From Candidatus Micropelagos thuwalensis (GTDB lineage Bacteria > Pseudomonadota > Alphaproteobacteria > RS24): a stretch of DNA of 64,000 nucleotides. Position 1 is the first letter of the stretch. Each line of letters opens with the position of its first letter. Under the pieces are notes generated by a model, which saw only the letters and a program-made list of their open reading frames with translations, had not been told where the DNA came from and did no database searches. The stretch lies in assembly GCF_000469155.1 (NCBI RefSeq), contig NZ_AWXE01000003.1, positions 1 to 64,000 of the forward strand, given 5' to 3'. Positions 36,841-43,046 of this stretch are shown piece by piece. The translations under genes were made by a program, and so were the position numbers.

Positions 36841-36878
36841 TAGAAAAGCAGTCCGATGGTGAGGAGTAGTGTTTTCAC
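36840..36878 (-). CDS. orphan 12-codon leader, truncated island signal cassette
   Basis: GTG start at 36878, product MKTLLLTIGLLF, stop TAA overlapping the ATG of the ADP-ribosylglycohydrolase gene. The GTG itself overlaps the stop codon of the upstream gene (GTGA). The DNA matches the signal cassettes of neighbouring genes up to the CTGCTTTTCT core and then breaks. It is probably a scar where a mature domain was replaced by the cytoplasmic draG-like gene, now acting only as a coupling leader. Confidence 0.6.
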   Translation of the reverse strand: MKTLLLTIGLLF

Positions 36879-37198
36879 TCTTGCTTATCTTCTAACGGCT
36901 TTTCCTCAGACTTCTTCTCACCAAAGTACTTATTTACAATCTCTAAAAGTAATAATAAAGCCTCAGGCCTAGATTTATTTTTTACGAGTTTCTTAAACCG
37001 CACTAAGTTTCGCTTTTTTTGAAGTTCTTTTCGATATTCAGTATCAAAAACTTCTCGTACTAAAGAATATAACAAGTAAACGGCAATAAATATGAACGGA
37101 CTGTAAATAAAAACAAAAAGCCAAAACCAGTTTTCATCTAACCCAGCCCAAGCTGGCGTCGAGAAAAGCAGTGCAATGGTTAGGAGTAGTGGTTTCAT
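36875..37198 (-). CDS. small exported or membrane protein with island leader
   Basis: 107 aa from ATG 37198; a TTG-started extension of three codons is less likely. The leader is MKPLLLTIALLFSTPAWA, followed by a short linker and a second hydrophobic helix (WFWLFVFIYSPFIFIAVYLLYSLV, about 24-47), then a strongly basic, later acidic cytoplasm-like tail. So it is probably anchored by the second helix after signal cleavage. It starts 9 bp after the stop of the lipoprotein gene. Not recognised. Confidence 0.65.
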   Translation of the reverse strand: MKPLLLTIALLFSTPAWAGLDENWFWLFVFIYSPFIFIAVYLLYSLVREVFDTEYRKELQKKRNLVRFKKLVKNKSRPEALLLLLEIVNKYFGEKKSEEKPLEDKQE

Positions 37199-37207
37199 TT
37201 TTATCAA

Positions 37208-37597
37208 TTATTCAACAATTGAAAAACATGGGATTATTCCAAAGAGTTTTTGTATTCTCTTTTCTGCATATTCACTGTCTTTAATAGAGTGATATTCATT
37301 AAAGGGGGGGCCAATAGACAAATGCGAACCATCAAGACAAAGGTTTTCATTTACCCCATAATTTAATTGCCCATCAAGCTTAGCCACAAATGTTTTGTTA
37401 CTTTTTGTTTTAATTAATTGGAACTTCTGTTCAGGAGTTATAGCTAAATACTTTCGGAAAAAAACCGTTTCTTTTATGGATACATATGTTGGCTTTTCTG
37501 GTTTTAAAACTTCTTCATTAAAACTCAGTCCATATGTGCAACTAGCTGTAATTCCAGAAGTTATGAGCAGTGCGATAATGAGGAGTAGTTGTTTCAT
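37208..37597 (-). CDS. small lipoprotein with island-type leader
   Basis: 129 aa. The leader MKQLLLIIALLITSGITASC is a variant of the island cassette ending in a lipobox (ITASC, Cys20). The mature part has mixed strand and turn character, with two further cysteines (NLCLDG, IIPCFSIVE). A good SD (AAGGGGTG) lies upstream, with the Sel1 gene ending 1 bp before its start. No family recognised. Confidence 0.65.
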   Translation of the reverse strand: MKQLLLIIALLITSGITASCTYGLSFNEEVLKPEKPTYVSIKETVFFRKYLAITPEQKFQLIKTKSNKTFVAKLDGQLNYGVNENLCLDGSHLSIGPPFNEYHSIKDSEYAEKRIQKLFGIIPCFSIVE

Positions 37598-37598
37598 C

Positions 37599-38294
37599 TC
37601 AACACCCCTTATAGTTGTTCTCTATACACTCAAGAGCCATTAGCATTGCTTTGTTTATCTCTTCGGTTGTCATCATACTTAAGACAATTTCTCTTTTTAT
37701 AACGGCAGAGTCATCTCCATTTAATACTGCGAGGTGAAACCACATTAAAGCGCGCATATTATCTTTTATGACACCCGCTCCTTTGGCAAACGAAATCCCA
37801 AGGTTGCCTTGGGATGGGCCATCACCTTGCTCTGCCCCTTTTCGATACCACTTCACTGAAGTTTTGAAATCCTGAGTTACACCGAGTCCATCATAATACA
37901 TATTACCTAGGTAGTATTGGGCTGAGACATTCCCTTGGTCTGCCGAAAGACGATACCACTTCGCAGCAGTTTTATAATCCTGAGTGACTCCGAGACCGTG
38001 ATAAAACATACTACCAAGGCTATATTGGGCTGCACCATCACCTTGTTTAGCTGAAAGTGAATACCACTTAAACGCTTTTTTATAATCCTGTGTTACACCT
38101 TTTCCATGTGCATACATTGTGCCTAAATTATATTGCGCAACCGCATTACCTTTTTCTGCTAAAGGTTCCCATTGAAACAATGCTTCTGCATAATCGCCCC
38201 GTTCAGATGCCTCATAACCTTTATCAAAGTCCTGCGAATAACTAACAGACAAACTACCAACAAGTAATGCGATGGTGAGGAGTAGTGGTTTCAT
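37599..38294 (-). CDS. exported Sel1-repeat (TPR-like) protein with island leader
   Basis: 231 aa. The signal peptide is MKPLLLTIALLVGSLSVSYS. Four to five Sel1 repeats of 36 residues cover about 25-190, with the A-x-x-x-L-G-x-M-Y-x-x-G-x-G-V-x-x-D pattern (AQYNLGTMYAHGKGVTQD and repeats). Sel1 proteins bind other proteins, often at the periplasm or surface. It begins 1 bp after the 64-aa gene and is followed 1 bp later by the lipoprotein gene, in one operon. It has a short Cys-containing C-terminus (ALECIENNYKGC). Confidence 0.85.
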   Translation of the reverse strand: MKPLLLTIALLVGSLSVSYSQDFDKGYEASERGDYAEALFQWEPLAEKGNAVAQYNLGTMYAHGKGVTQDYKKAFKWYSLSAKQGDGAAQYSLGSMFYHGLGVTQDYKTAAKWYRLSADQGNVSAQYYLGNMYYDGLGVTQDFKTSVKWYRKGAEQGDGPSQGNLGISFAKGAGVIKDNMRALMWFHLAVLNGDDSAVIKREIVLSMMTTEEINKAMLMALECIENNYKGC

Positions 38295-38295
38295 T

Positions 38296-38490
38296 TTATT
38301 TATCCTTTAGCTTTTTTTCGCGTTTGATAGCAGCGACTTCGCCTCTCAAAGACCGTGCGCTCCCCTCATAGGGGTCGCTATGGTCGCGCTCCAGCGCATC
38401 CACCTCAAAACCGCCAAACAAACCTTTCGGGCGACCCGACTTTAGCTTTGGAATAGCTGAAGTTTTGGATTTTTTGGAATCGCTACTCAT
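38296..38490 (-). CDS. small basic protein, hypothetical; start overlaps an integrase tail fragment
   Basis: 64 aa, highly charged (Lys/Arg/Asp), no leader or membrane segment. It has an SGRPKGLFGGFEVDALERD motif in the middle. A clear SD (AAGGGGGAAAG) precedes the ATG. The start is nested in an integrase C-terminal fragment ending NWQRYLKGESNE, so in an ancestor it probably directly followed an integrase gene. It could be a small DNA-binding or directionality-type protein, but nothing proves it. Confidence 0.6.
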   Translation of the reverse strand: MSSDSKKSKTSAIPKLKSGRPKGLFGGFEVDALERDHSDPYEGSARSLRGEVAAIKREKKLKDK

Positions 38491-38538
38491 TACTTTCCCC
38501 CTTCAAATATCTTTGCCAATTATTGAGCATTTCTGCTA
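38483..38538 (-). pseudogene. integrase C-terminal fragment (remnant B)
   Basis: Minus-strand codons read AEMLNNWQRYLKGESNE and stop at 38483. Thirty-four of 35 bases at 38503-38537 match remnant A (33057-33091). The fragment begins abruptly next to the terminator repeat at 38541-38574, so an integrase gene has been cut at this point. Confidence 0.55.
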
Positions 38539-38540
38539 AT

Positions 38541-38574
38541 AAAAAACCCCTCCAGTTAATTGCGGCTGGGGGGG
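38541..38574 (-). terminator. terminator repeat copy 2
   Basis: Identical 34 bp to 32098-32131. It ends the four-cysteine protein gene (38556-38864) and encodes its final PPSRN. The minus-strand stem is followed by six T. Genes further downstream in the operon must have another promoter or read-through. Confidence 0.8.
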
Positions 38575-38864
38575 AATTTGTCTATCTCGCAAGTAAAAAA
38601 ATGAGCATCGTCTGTTTCCGAAACTATAATTTGGCGGTCATATCGGCAAACTTCGTCCATGTAATATTGAATATGCTCGTCTTTCCCTGGGACTTTCTCG
38701 AGTCTAAAACTGAAAATATTGCAGTCTGCACGTTTAACTTCCCCTCTTATTTTTCTCCATTTTCCCCGCTCATCACTAGGGTCATATTTATAACGACACG
38801 CATAACCGAATGCCTCAGCAGGCGTCAAGAAAAGCAGTACGATGGTTAGGAAAAGTGGTTTCAT
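38556..38864 (-). CDS. small exported four-cysteine protein (CRYDR family) with island leader
   Basis: 102 aa. The leader is MKPLFLTIVLLFLTPAEA, with TTGAG before the ATG. The mature domain has cysteines in CRYKY, RADCNI, EVCRYDRQI and FTCE, matching the protein at 35668-35952 in spacing. The C-terminus PPSRN comes from the terminator repeat and is shared with the unrelated Adhesin_E-like protein. So both ends of this gene are shared with other genes while its core matches a third. It is divergent from the DUF5681 gene. Function unknown. Confidence 0.7.
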   Translation of the reverse strand: MKPLFLTIVLLFLTPAEAFGYACRYKYDPSDERGKWRKIRGEVKRADCNIFSFRLEKVPGKDEHIQYYMDEVCRYDRQIIVSETDDAHFFTCEIDKFPPSRN

Positions 38865-38900
38865 TTTAATGTCTCAATAGACTGGTTAATAGCTTACCCT

Positions 38901-38930
38901 TTGAAATGCTAATTTCATCCATTGTATAAT
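38901..38930 (+). promoter_or_regulatory. sigma-70-type promoter of the DUF5681 gene
   Basis: TTGAAA at 38901-38906 and a perfect TATAAT at 38925-38930 with an 18-bp spacer, 27 bp before the start codon of the gene. Confidence 0.65.
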
Positions 38931-38957
38931 GCAACCTCAAGTCAGGAGGCGTTCACG

Positions 38958-39275
38958 ATGCGAGATAAGACAGGCAGATTTATCAAAGGCTATTCAGGCA
39001 ACCCTGGGGGCAGACCTAAGGACGAACATAACGTCATTGAGTTAGCGAGGAGCTATACGACTGAGGCTCTTGAGACGCTGGTGAAGCTCATGCGTGATGG
39101 TAAAGATGAGCGTGTAAGAGGCACTGCTGCTCAAGCATTGCTGGATAGAGGTTGGGGTAAGCCTAAGGTTGAGGTTCTCACAGACAAGTCTGACTACCTG
39201 ACTGCGCTTCTGGAAGTGCAGAGCTCGATAATAGAGCATCGGTCACAATCTGGTCACAACTCGTCACAAATTTAA
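38958..39275 (+). CDS. DUF5681-domain protein (phage/terminase-associated family)
   Basis: 105 aa from ATG 38958, chosen because CAGGAGGC lies 9 nt upstream. The N-terminal motif GRFIKGYSGNPGGRPK (about 5-20) defines DUF5681. A helical part follows (RGTAAQALLDRGWGKPKVEV), as in small terminase-like proteins. DUF5681 proteins are common in phages and prophages of alphaproteobacteria, often next to terminase genes. Its last codons (SQSGHNSSQI) overlap three GTCACAA repeats near attR. It may help packaging or regulate the island; this is inference. Confidence 0.75.
   Translation: MRDKTGRFIKGYSGNPGGRPKDEHNVIELARSYTTEALETLVKLMRDGKDERVRGTAAQALLDRGWGKPKVEVLTDKSDYLTALLEVQSSIIEHRSQSGHNSSQI
39242..39269. 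promoter_or_regulatory. three direct GTCACAA repeats, putative integrase arm sites at right end
   Basis: GTCACAA at 39242-39248, 39253-39259 and 39263-39269, spaced 11 and 10 bp, about one helical turn. They lie 107-134 bp inside attR. The same motif forms an inverted pair inside attL (30994-31020). The arrangement resembles arm-type sites of lambda-like integrases. Confidence 0.55.
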
Positions 39276-39375
39276 GTGTATTTTTGACAATCAAGGTGCA
39301 CAGCTTGCCAGCCACCCCTGATATGTGTAATTCTATTTTCTGTCATGATTTGAGTGGTTTAAAAGGGAATTAACC

Positions 39376-39450
39376 TTTTGTCTCGTGGTGGGCGATACTG
39401 GGATTGAACCAGTGACCCCTACAATGTCAATGTAGTGCTCTCCCGCTGAG
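39376..39450 (-). repeat. right attachment repeat (attR)
   Basis: Second copy of the 75-bp perfect direct repeat. It makes up all but the first 10 nt of the intact tRNA-Val gene plus 10 bp beyond its 3' end. After integration the element supplied this 3' end, so the tRNA stays functional. Confidence 0.92.
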
Positions 39451-39460
39451 CTAATCGCCC
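39386..39460 (-). tRNA. tRNA-Val (anticodon GAC)
   Basis: 75 nt with encoded CCA. The acceptor stem is GGGCGAT/ATCGCCC, D arm GCTC...GAGC, anticodon arm CTACA-TTGACAT-TGTAG with GAC anticodon, a 5-nt variable region and T arm ACTGG-TTCAATC-CCAGT. All arms pair fully. It reads GUC valine codons. It is the integration site of the island. Confidence 0.95.
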
Positions 39461-39762
39461 CACTCACAAGAAGAATGTTTATGGCAAGAAAAAAAAGAAA
39501 ATCAACTTGATTGACCTTACCCAATATCATTTATACTAGGCACTGTCATAAAAGTTGCGAAAGTATCATGCCATGCCCAACTCAACACCAAACAGCACCA
39601 TCATCAATGCCAGCACCTTCGACTTGGTTTCAGAAGCTGAGCTTCAATTCATGGTCTCAAAATAAGTGAGATGGCTAATCAGCAATCATAAATCAATATC
39701 TAATGGAGAGGTTATACTAGGCACATTAACAGCTTAAACATTTCGATGACGGTGGGGGATAA
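39461..39762. other. 302-bp spacer between tRNA-Val and the SDR gene
   Basis: Besides the tRNA promoter it holds a 12-bp direct repeat TATACTAGGCAC at 39532-39543 and 39713-39724. Between them is a possible 30-codon plus-strand ORF (39573-39665, product starting MPNSTPNSTIINASTF and ending MVSK), without a clear ribosome binding site. It may be a short inserted or decayed segment. I see no RNA gene. Confidence 0.5.
39476..39505 (-). promoter_or_regulatory. probable tRNA-Val promoter
   Basis: On the minus strand TTGATT (39505-39500) and TAAACA (39481-39476) with an 18-bp spacer lie 15 bp before the tRNA 5' end. Confidence 0.5.
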
Positions 39763-40587
39763 ATGATAAAAAATTTTCAAAATAAATCTGTATTGATTAC
39801 TGGTGCTGCCACCGGAATCGGTCGTGCGCTGGCGCATGAACTTGCAAATCGCGGCGCGGTTGTCTATGTCACTGCCCTCACCGAAAAAGAAGCTCAGATT
39901 GAGGTTGATGAAATCACATCATCAAACGGTAAAGCTATCGCCGCCAAACTCGATGTCGGCAACTTCAAAGATATTGAGAAGATGATTGACCTCGTTGTCA
40001 GCGAGCAAGGGCAGCTTGACATCATGATTAACAATGCAGGCGTTGCTTATGTCGGCGAGAGCTATGACATGCAGGTTGAGACCATAGAGAAGCTGGCGCA
40101 TATTAATTTTACTGCCGTCAATGTCGGTGCCGTTCTGGCCTATACGCAAATGAAGAAACAAGGCTTTGGGCATATTTTAAACACGGCCTCTATGGGCGGG
40201 TTTCTGCCGACCCCCGGCATGGCTGTTTATGCTGCGACCAAGCATGGCGTGGTTGGGTTAACCACCTCACTTGCATCTGAAGGCAAAGATTTTAACATTG
40301 TCGTTAAAGCTTCCTGCCCCGGCTTCATCAAATCAGAACTAATGAATAAATCCAGTGACGTAAGCAACAATATGTCAGACTATCTTGACCTGTTACCAGA
40401 ACCGATAGATGCCAGCATTGCGGCGAAAACAATTATTGATGGACTGGGCAAAAAACCTGTCCTGATTTTCACGCCCTCTTATGCCAAAATCTCATATTTC
40501 CTGAACCGGTTTATTCCGGGTTTTCTAGCAAGAGGTGGAGACGATATTATGAATAAATATCGCCAAGCAGCAGGTATCTCAAAGTGA
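39763..40587 (+). CDS. SDR-family oxidoreductase
   Basis: 274 aa classical SDR: TGAATGIGRA at 14-23, NNAG near 90, and catalytic Ser-Tyr-Lys in TASMGGF...VYAATKHG. The C-terminal extension (FTPSYAKISYFLNRFIPGFLARGG) with a hydrophobic patch suggests a membrane-associated lipid or steroid-type substrate. GGTGGGGG lies before the ATG. Its stop overlaps the start of the BVMO gene (4 bp), so the two act together: the BVMO could oxidise the ketone made by this dehydrogenase. Confidence 0.9.
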   Translation: MIKNFQNKSVLITGAATGIGRALAHELANRGAVVYVTALTEKEAQIEVDEITSSNGKAIAAKLDVGNFKDIEKMIDLVVSEQGQLDIMINNAGVAYVGESYDMQVETIEKLAHINFTAVNVGAVLAYTQMKKQGFGHILNTASMGGFLPTPGMAVYAATKHGVVGLTTSLASEGKDFNIVVKASCPGFIKSELMNKSSDVSNNMSDYLDLLPEPIDASIAAKTIIDGLGKKPVLIFTPSYAKISYFLNRFIPGFLARGGDDIMNKYRQAAGISK

Positions 40588-42056
40588 ATGATAAATGCCA
40601 CAAACGCACTGCCATAATCGGCGCCGGTATGGCAGGCTTGCTGGCAGCTATAAATTTAAAAAAAGCCAAACGAGAATTTATGGTTTTTGAAAAAGCCGAT
40701 AGTCTCGGGGGGACATGGCGGGACAACCGTTATCCCGGGCTTACCTGCGATGTGCCAGCCCATGCTTACACATATAGCTTCGCGCCCTATGCCGAATGGA
40801 ATGCCTATCACGCGACGGGTCCAGAAATTAAGCGCTATTTTGAGAAAGTTGCTAGCGATTATGGCATCACCCCGTTCATTCATTTCAACACCGAAATAAC
40901 GGCATGTCATTTTCAGGAGGCTTCTGCTAACTGGGAACTGACAGACGCTCATGGCGAAAACCATATTTTTGATATTGTCATTGTGGCTTCAGGTGTTTTG
41001 CACCACCCGTCCACGCCGGACATCACCGGGTTAGACGATTTTCAAGGATCATGTTTTCACAGCGCACAATGGGAAGACGATCTTGTTCTAGAAAACAAAA
41101 ATATTGGCATTATCGGTTGTGGTTCTTCCGGCATCCAAATCGCAACGGCATTAACCTCGGTCGCCAATCAGCTTGTACATTTTCAACGCTCGCCACAATG
41201 GATTATGCCGGTTGAACAATTCAATTATACAGAAGAAGAAAAACAAGATTTCCGCGATAACCAACAACTAATTGATGATATCCGTTACGACAAACAATAT
41301 TGGGATAATATCTACAGATTTAACAAAGGCATTATCAATCCTGACAGCCCAGAAATGCAGATGATTGAAGATATTTGCCGCGACTATCTCGAAGCCAGTA
41401 TTCAAGACCCCGCATTGAGAGAAAAACTCCGTCCCGATTACCGCGCCGCGTGCAAGCGGCTGATATATAACTGGCAATATTATGACTGTGTGCAAAACCA
41501 AAATGTCTTTGTAGAAACAGGATCAATTGACCGTGTCATGGCTTCTGGTGTCCAAATGCAAGACGGAACGTTTCACACATTGGACATTTTGGTTTTGGCA
41601 ACCGGCTTCCATGCAGACAGATTTATCAAACCTACATCTGTAATAGGTCGCAATGGCCTATCTCTTGATACATTTTGGTCACCCCGCCCCACCGCACATT
41701 ATGCCGTTACCCTGCCCGGCTTTCCGAATATGTTTATGTTGAACGGCCCGACTGGCCCTGTCGGGAATTTCTCTCTGATTGATATTGCGGAACGTCAGTG
41801 GGAATATATTGATCAGCTTCTTAGCATCATCCATTCAGGAGATGCAGAAACCGTCGAACCTAAAATTTCAGCATTTGAAGATTATGAAAAAAGACGAATT
41901 GAAGCTGCTCAAAAAACAATTTTCAGTTCGGGATGCTCTAGCTGGTATCTTGACAATACAGGCATACCCATGACCTGGCCCTGGAGTTATCAGGATTTTG
42001 CAGACGCCATGCAACAACCTATTTTATCCGAATATGACATTAGGGGCGCTTCATAA
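40584..42056 (+). CDS. Baeyer-Villiger-type flavin monooxygenase
   Basis: 490 aa. The FAD Rossmann motif GAGMAG lies at 13-18 and the NADPH motif GCGSSG at about 177. The BVMO fingerprint F-x-G-x-x-x-H-x-x-x-W appears at F153-W163 (FQGSCFHSAQW), with Glu after the Trp instead of Pro or Asp. GGTWRDNRYPGLTCDVPAHAY is also typical. It inserts oxygen next to a ketone to give an ester or lactone, using NADPH and O2. It is coupled to the SDR upstream. Confidence 0.92.
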   Translation: MNDKCHKRTAIIGAGMAGLLAAINLKKAKREFMVFEKADSLGGTWRDNRYPGLTCDVPAHAYTYSFAPYAEWNAYHATGPEIKRYFEKVASDYGITPFIHFNTEITACHFQEASANWELTDAHGENHIFDIVIVASGVLHHPSTPDITGLDDFQGSCFHSAQWEDDLVLENKNIGIIGCGSSGIQIATALTSVANQLVHFQRSPQWIMPVEQFNYTEEEKQDFRDNQQLIDDIRYDKQYWDNIYRFNKGIINPDSPEMQMIEDICRDYLEASIQDPALREKLRPDYRAACKRLIYNWQYYDCVQNQNVFVETGSIDRVMASGVQMQDGTFHTLDILVLATGFHADRFIKPTSVIGRNGLSLDTFWSPRPTAHYAVTLPGFPNMFMLNGPTGPVGNFSLIDIAERQWEYIDQLLSIIHSGDAETVEPKISAFEDYEKRRIEAAQKTIFSSGCSSWYLDNTGIPMTWPWSYQDFADAMQQPILSEYDIRGAS

Positions 42057-42128
42057 GCTCATAAATTCAGTTGGCCTGCCTTTCATGTTGCCGCGCCATG
42101 CAGTATAAAGGCCTTATAGGAATATGAG

Positions 42129-43046
42129 ATGATGTCCAAAGATCATACGGCCCATGAGCCGGAGAAAAATTCAGAACCTAACCCTTTCACATTGACGACC
42201 CCGCAAGGAGGTGACACACCTTCAATATGGCTCATCACCTCCCCACATAGCGGGCATTATTATCCCCGCGATTTTATCGTGAAATCCCAGCTGGACAGCC
42301 AACAGCTTCGCCTATCTGAAGACATGCATATTGATGCATTACTCGCAGATGTTCCCAAAACAGGGGCAAGCTTACTTACGGCAACATACCCGCGCGCTTA
42401 TGTTGATTTGAATCGGGAACCTTATGAATTGGATGCCTCAATGTTTAGTGACCCGCTTCCCGATTTTGTAAATAAAGATTCCACACGCGTTCTGGGCGGC
42501 CTTGGCACCATCGCAAAAATCGTCACTGAACGACTTGAGATTTATGACCGCCCACTCGAATTTTCAGAGGCAGAACAACGAATAGAAAAAATTTATTTCC
42601 CTTTCCATTCATGTCTTAAGCAACAATTGGAAATGGCGCGCGATTATTGGGGAGCAGCTTATTTGCTTGATGTTCACTCCATGCCATCCAATGCCGTAAG
42701 AAAATTCAAAGGCGGCAAATCCGGCAGTGTTGACTTTGTGTTGGGAAACCGTCACGGCAGAAGCTGTGATGCCGACTATTATGATCTCGTTTACAACTTC
42801 CTGACAGATGCCGGATATTATGTTGAAAAAAATAAACCCTATGCTGGCGGCTATATTACCGAGCATTACGGCAAACCGTCAGAGGGCTTCCATACACTTC
42901 AACTTGAAGTAAACCGAAAACTATATATGAACGAAGCCAGCTACGACTTGCTGGTTAATAGCGATGAAATGAAAAATCTGTTTTCTGACCTAATATCTGC
43001 GTTGATAAACAAAACGCTTGAAAAATGCCTAAAGGCGGCTGAATGA
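42129..43046 (+). CDS. N-formylglutamate amidohydrolase family protein
   Basis: 305 aa. Family motifs: ITSPHSGHYYP near the N-terminus (zinc ligand His), SEDMHIDALL, YPRAYVDLNREPYELD, and LLDVHSMPS with another His ligand. Members hydrolyse N-formylglutamate in histidine breakdown or related N-acyl amino acids. No hut genes are present, so the real substrate may differ. It is 72 bp after the BVMO gene and overlaps the next gene by 4 bp. Confidence 0.88.
   Translation: MMSKDHTAHEPEKNSEPNPFTLTTPQGGDTPSIWLITSPHSGHYYPRDFIVKSQLDSQQLRLSEDMHIDALLADVPKTGASLLTATYPRAYVDLNREPYELDASMFSDPLPDFVNKDSTRVLGGLGTIAKIVTERLEIYDRPLEFSEAEQRIEKIYFPFHSCLKQQLEMARDYWGAAYLLDVHSMPSNAVRKFKGGKSGSVDFVLGNRHGRSCDADYYDLVYNFLTDAGYYVEKNKPYAGGYITEHYGKPSEGFHTLQLEVNRKLYMNEASYDLLVNSDEMKNLFSDLISALINKTLEKCLKAAE

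Larger units (their letters stand above)
30883..39450. mobile_element. integrative genomic island in tRNA-Val(GAC), about 8.5 kb
   Basis: The element is bounded by a perfect 75-bp direct repeat (30883-30957 and 39376-39450); one repeat unit plus cargo is 8,493 bp. The tRNA gene is intact at the right end and truncated at the left, the usual result of tyrosine-integrase insertion into a tRNA 3' end. The integrase gene starts 73 bp inside the left repeat. Cargo: Adhesin_E-like and lipoprotein genes, prim-pol, DnaQ-like exonuclease, ADP-ribosylglycohydrolase, Sel1-repeat protein, several small exported proteins, DUF5681 protein. No structural phage genes, conjugation genes or transposases are seen. 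Confidence 0.9.

Noticed and set aside
31031-39275. Known defence system (CRISPR, restriction-modification, toxin-antitoxin) in the island
   Set aside because: No repeat-spacer array, methylase, nuclease-helicase set or toxin-antitoxin pair is recognised; the DnaQ-like and DraG-like genes alone do not define one.
39333-39530. 65-codon minus-strand frame across tRNA-Val
   Set aside because: It overlaps the tRNA and its promoter and has no coding signs.
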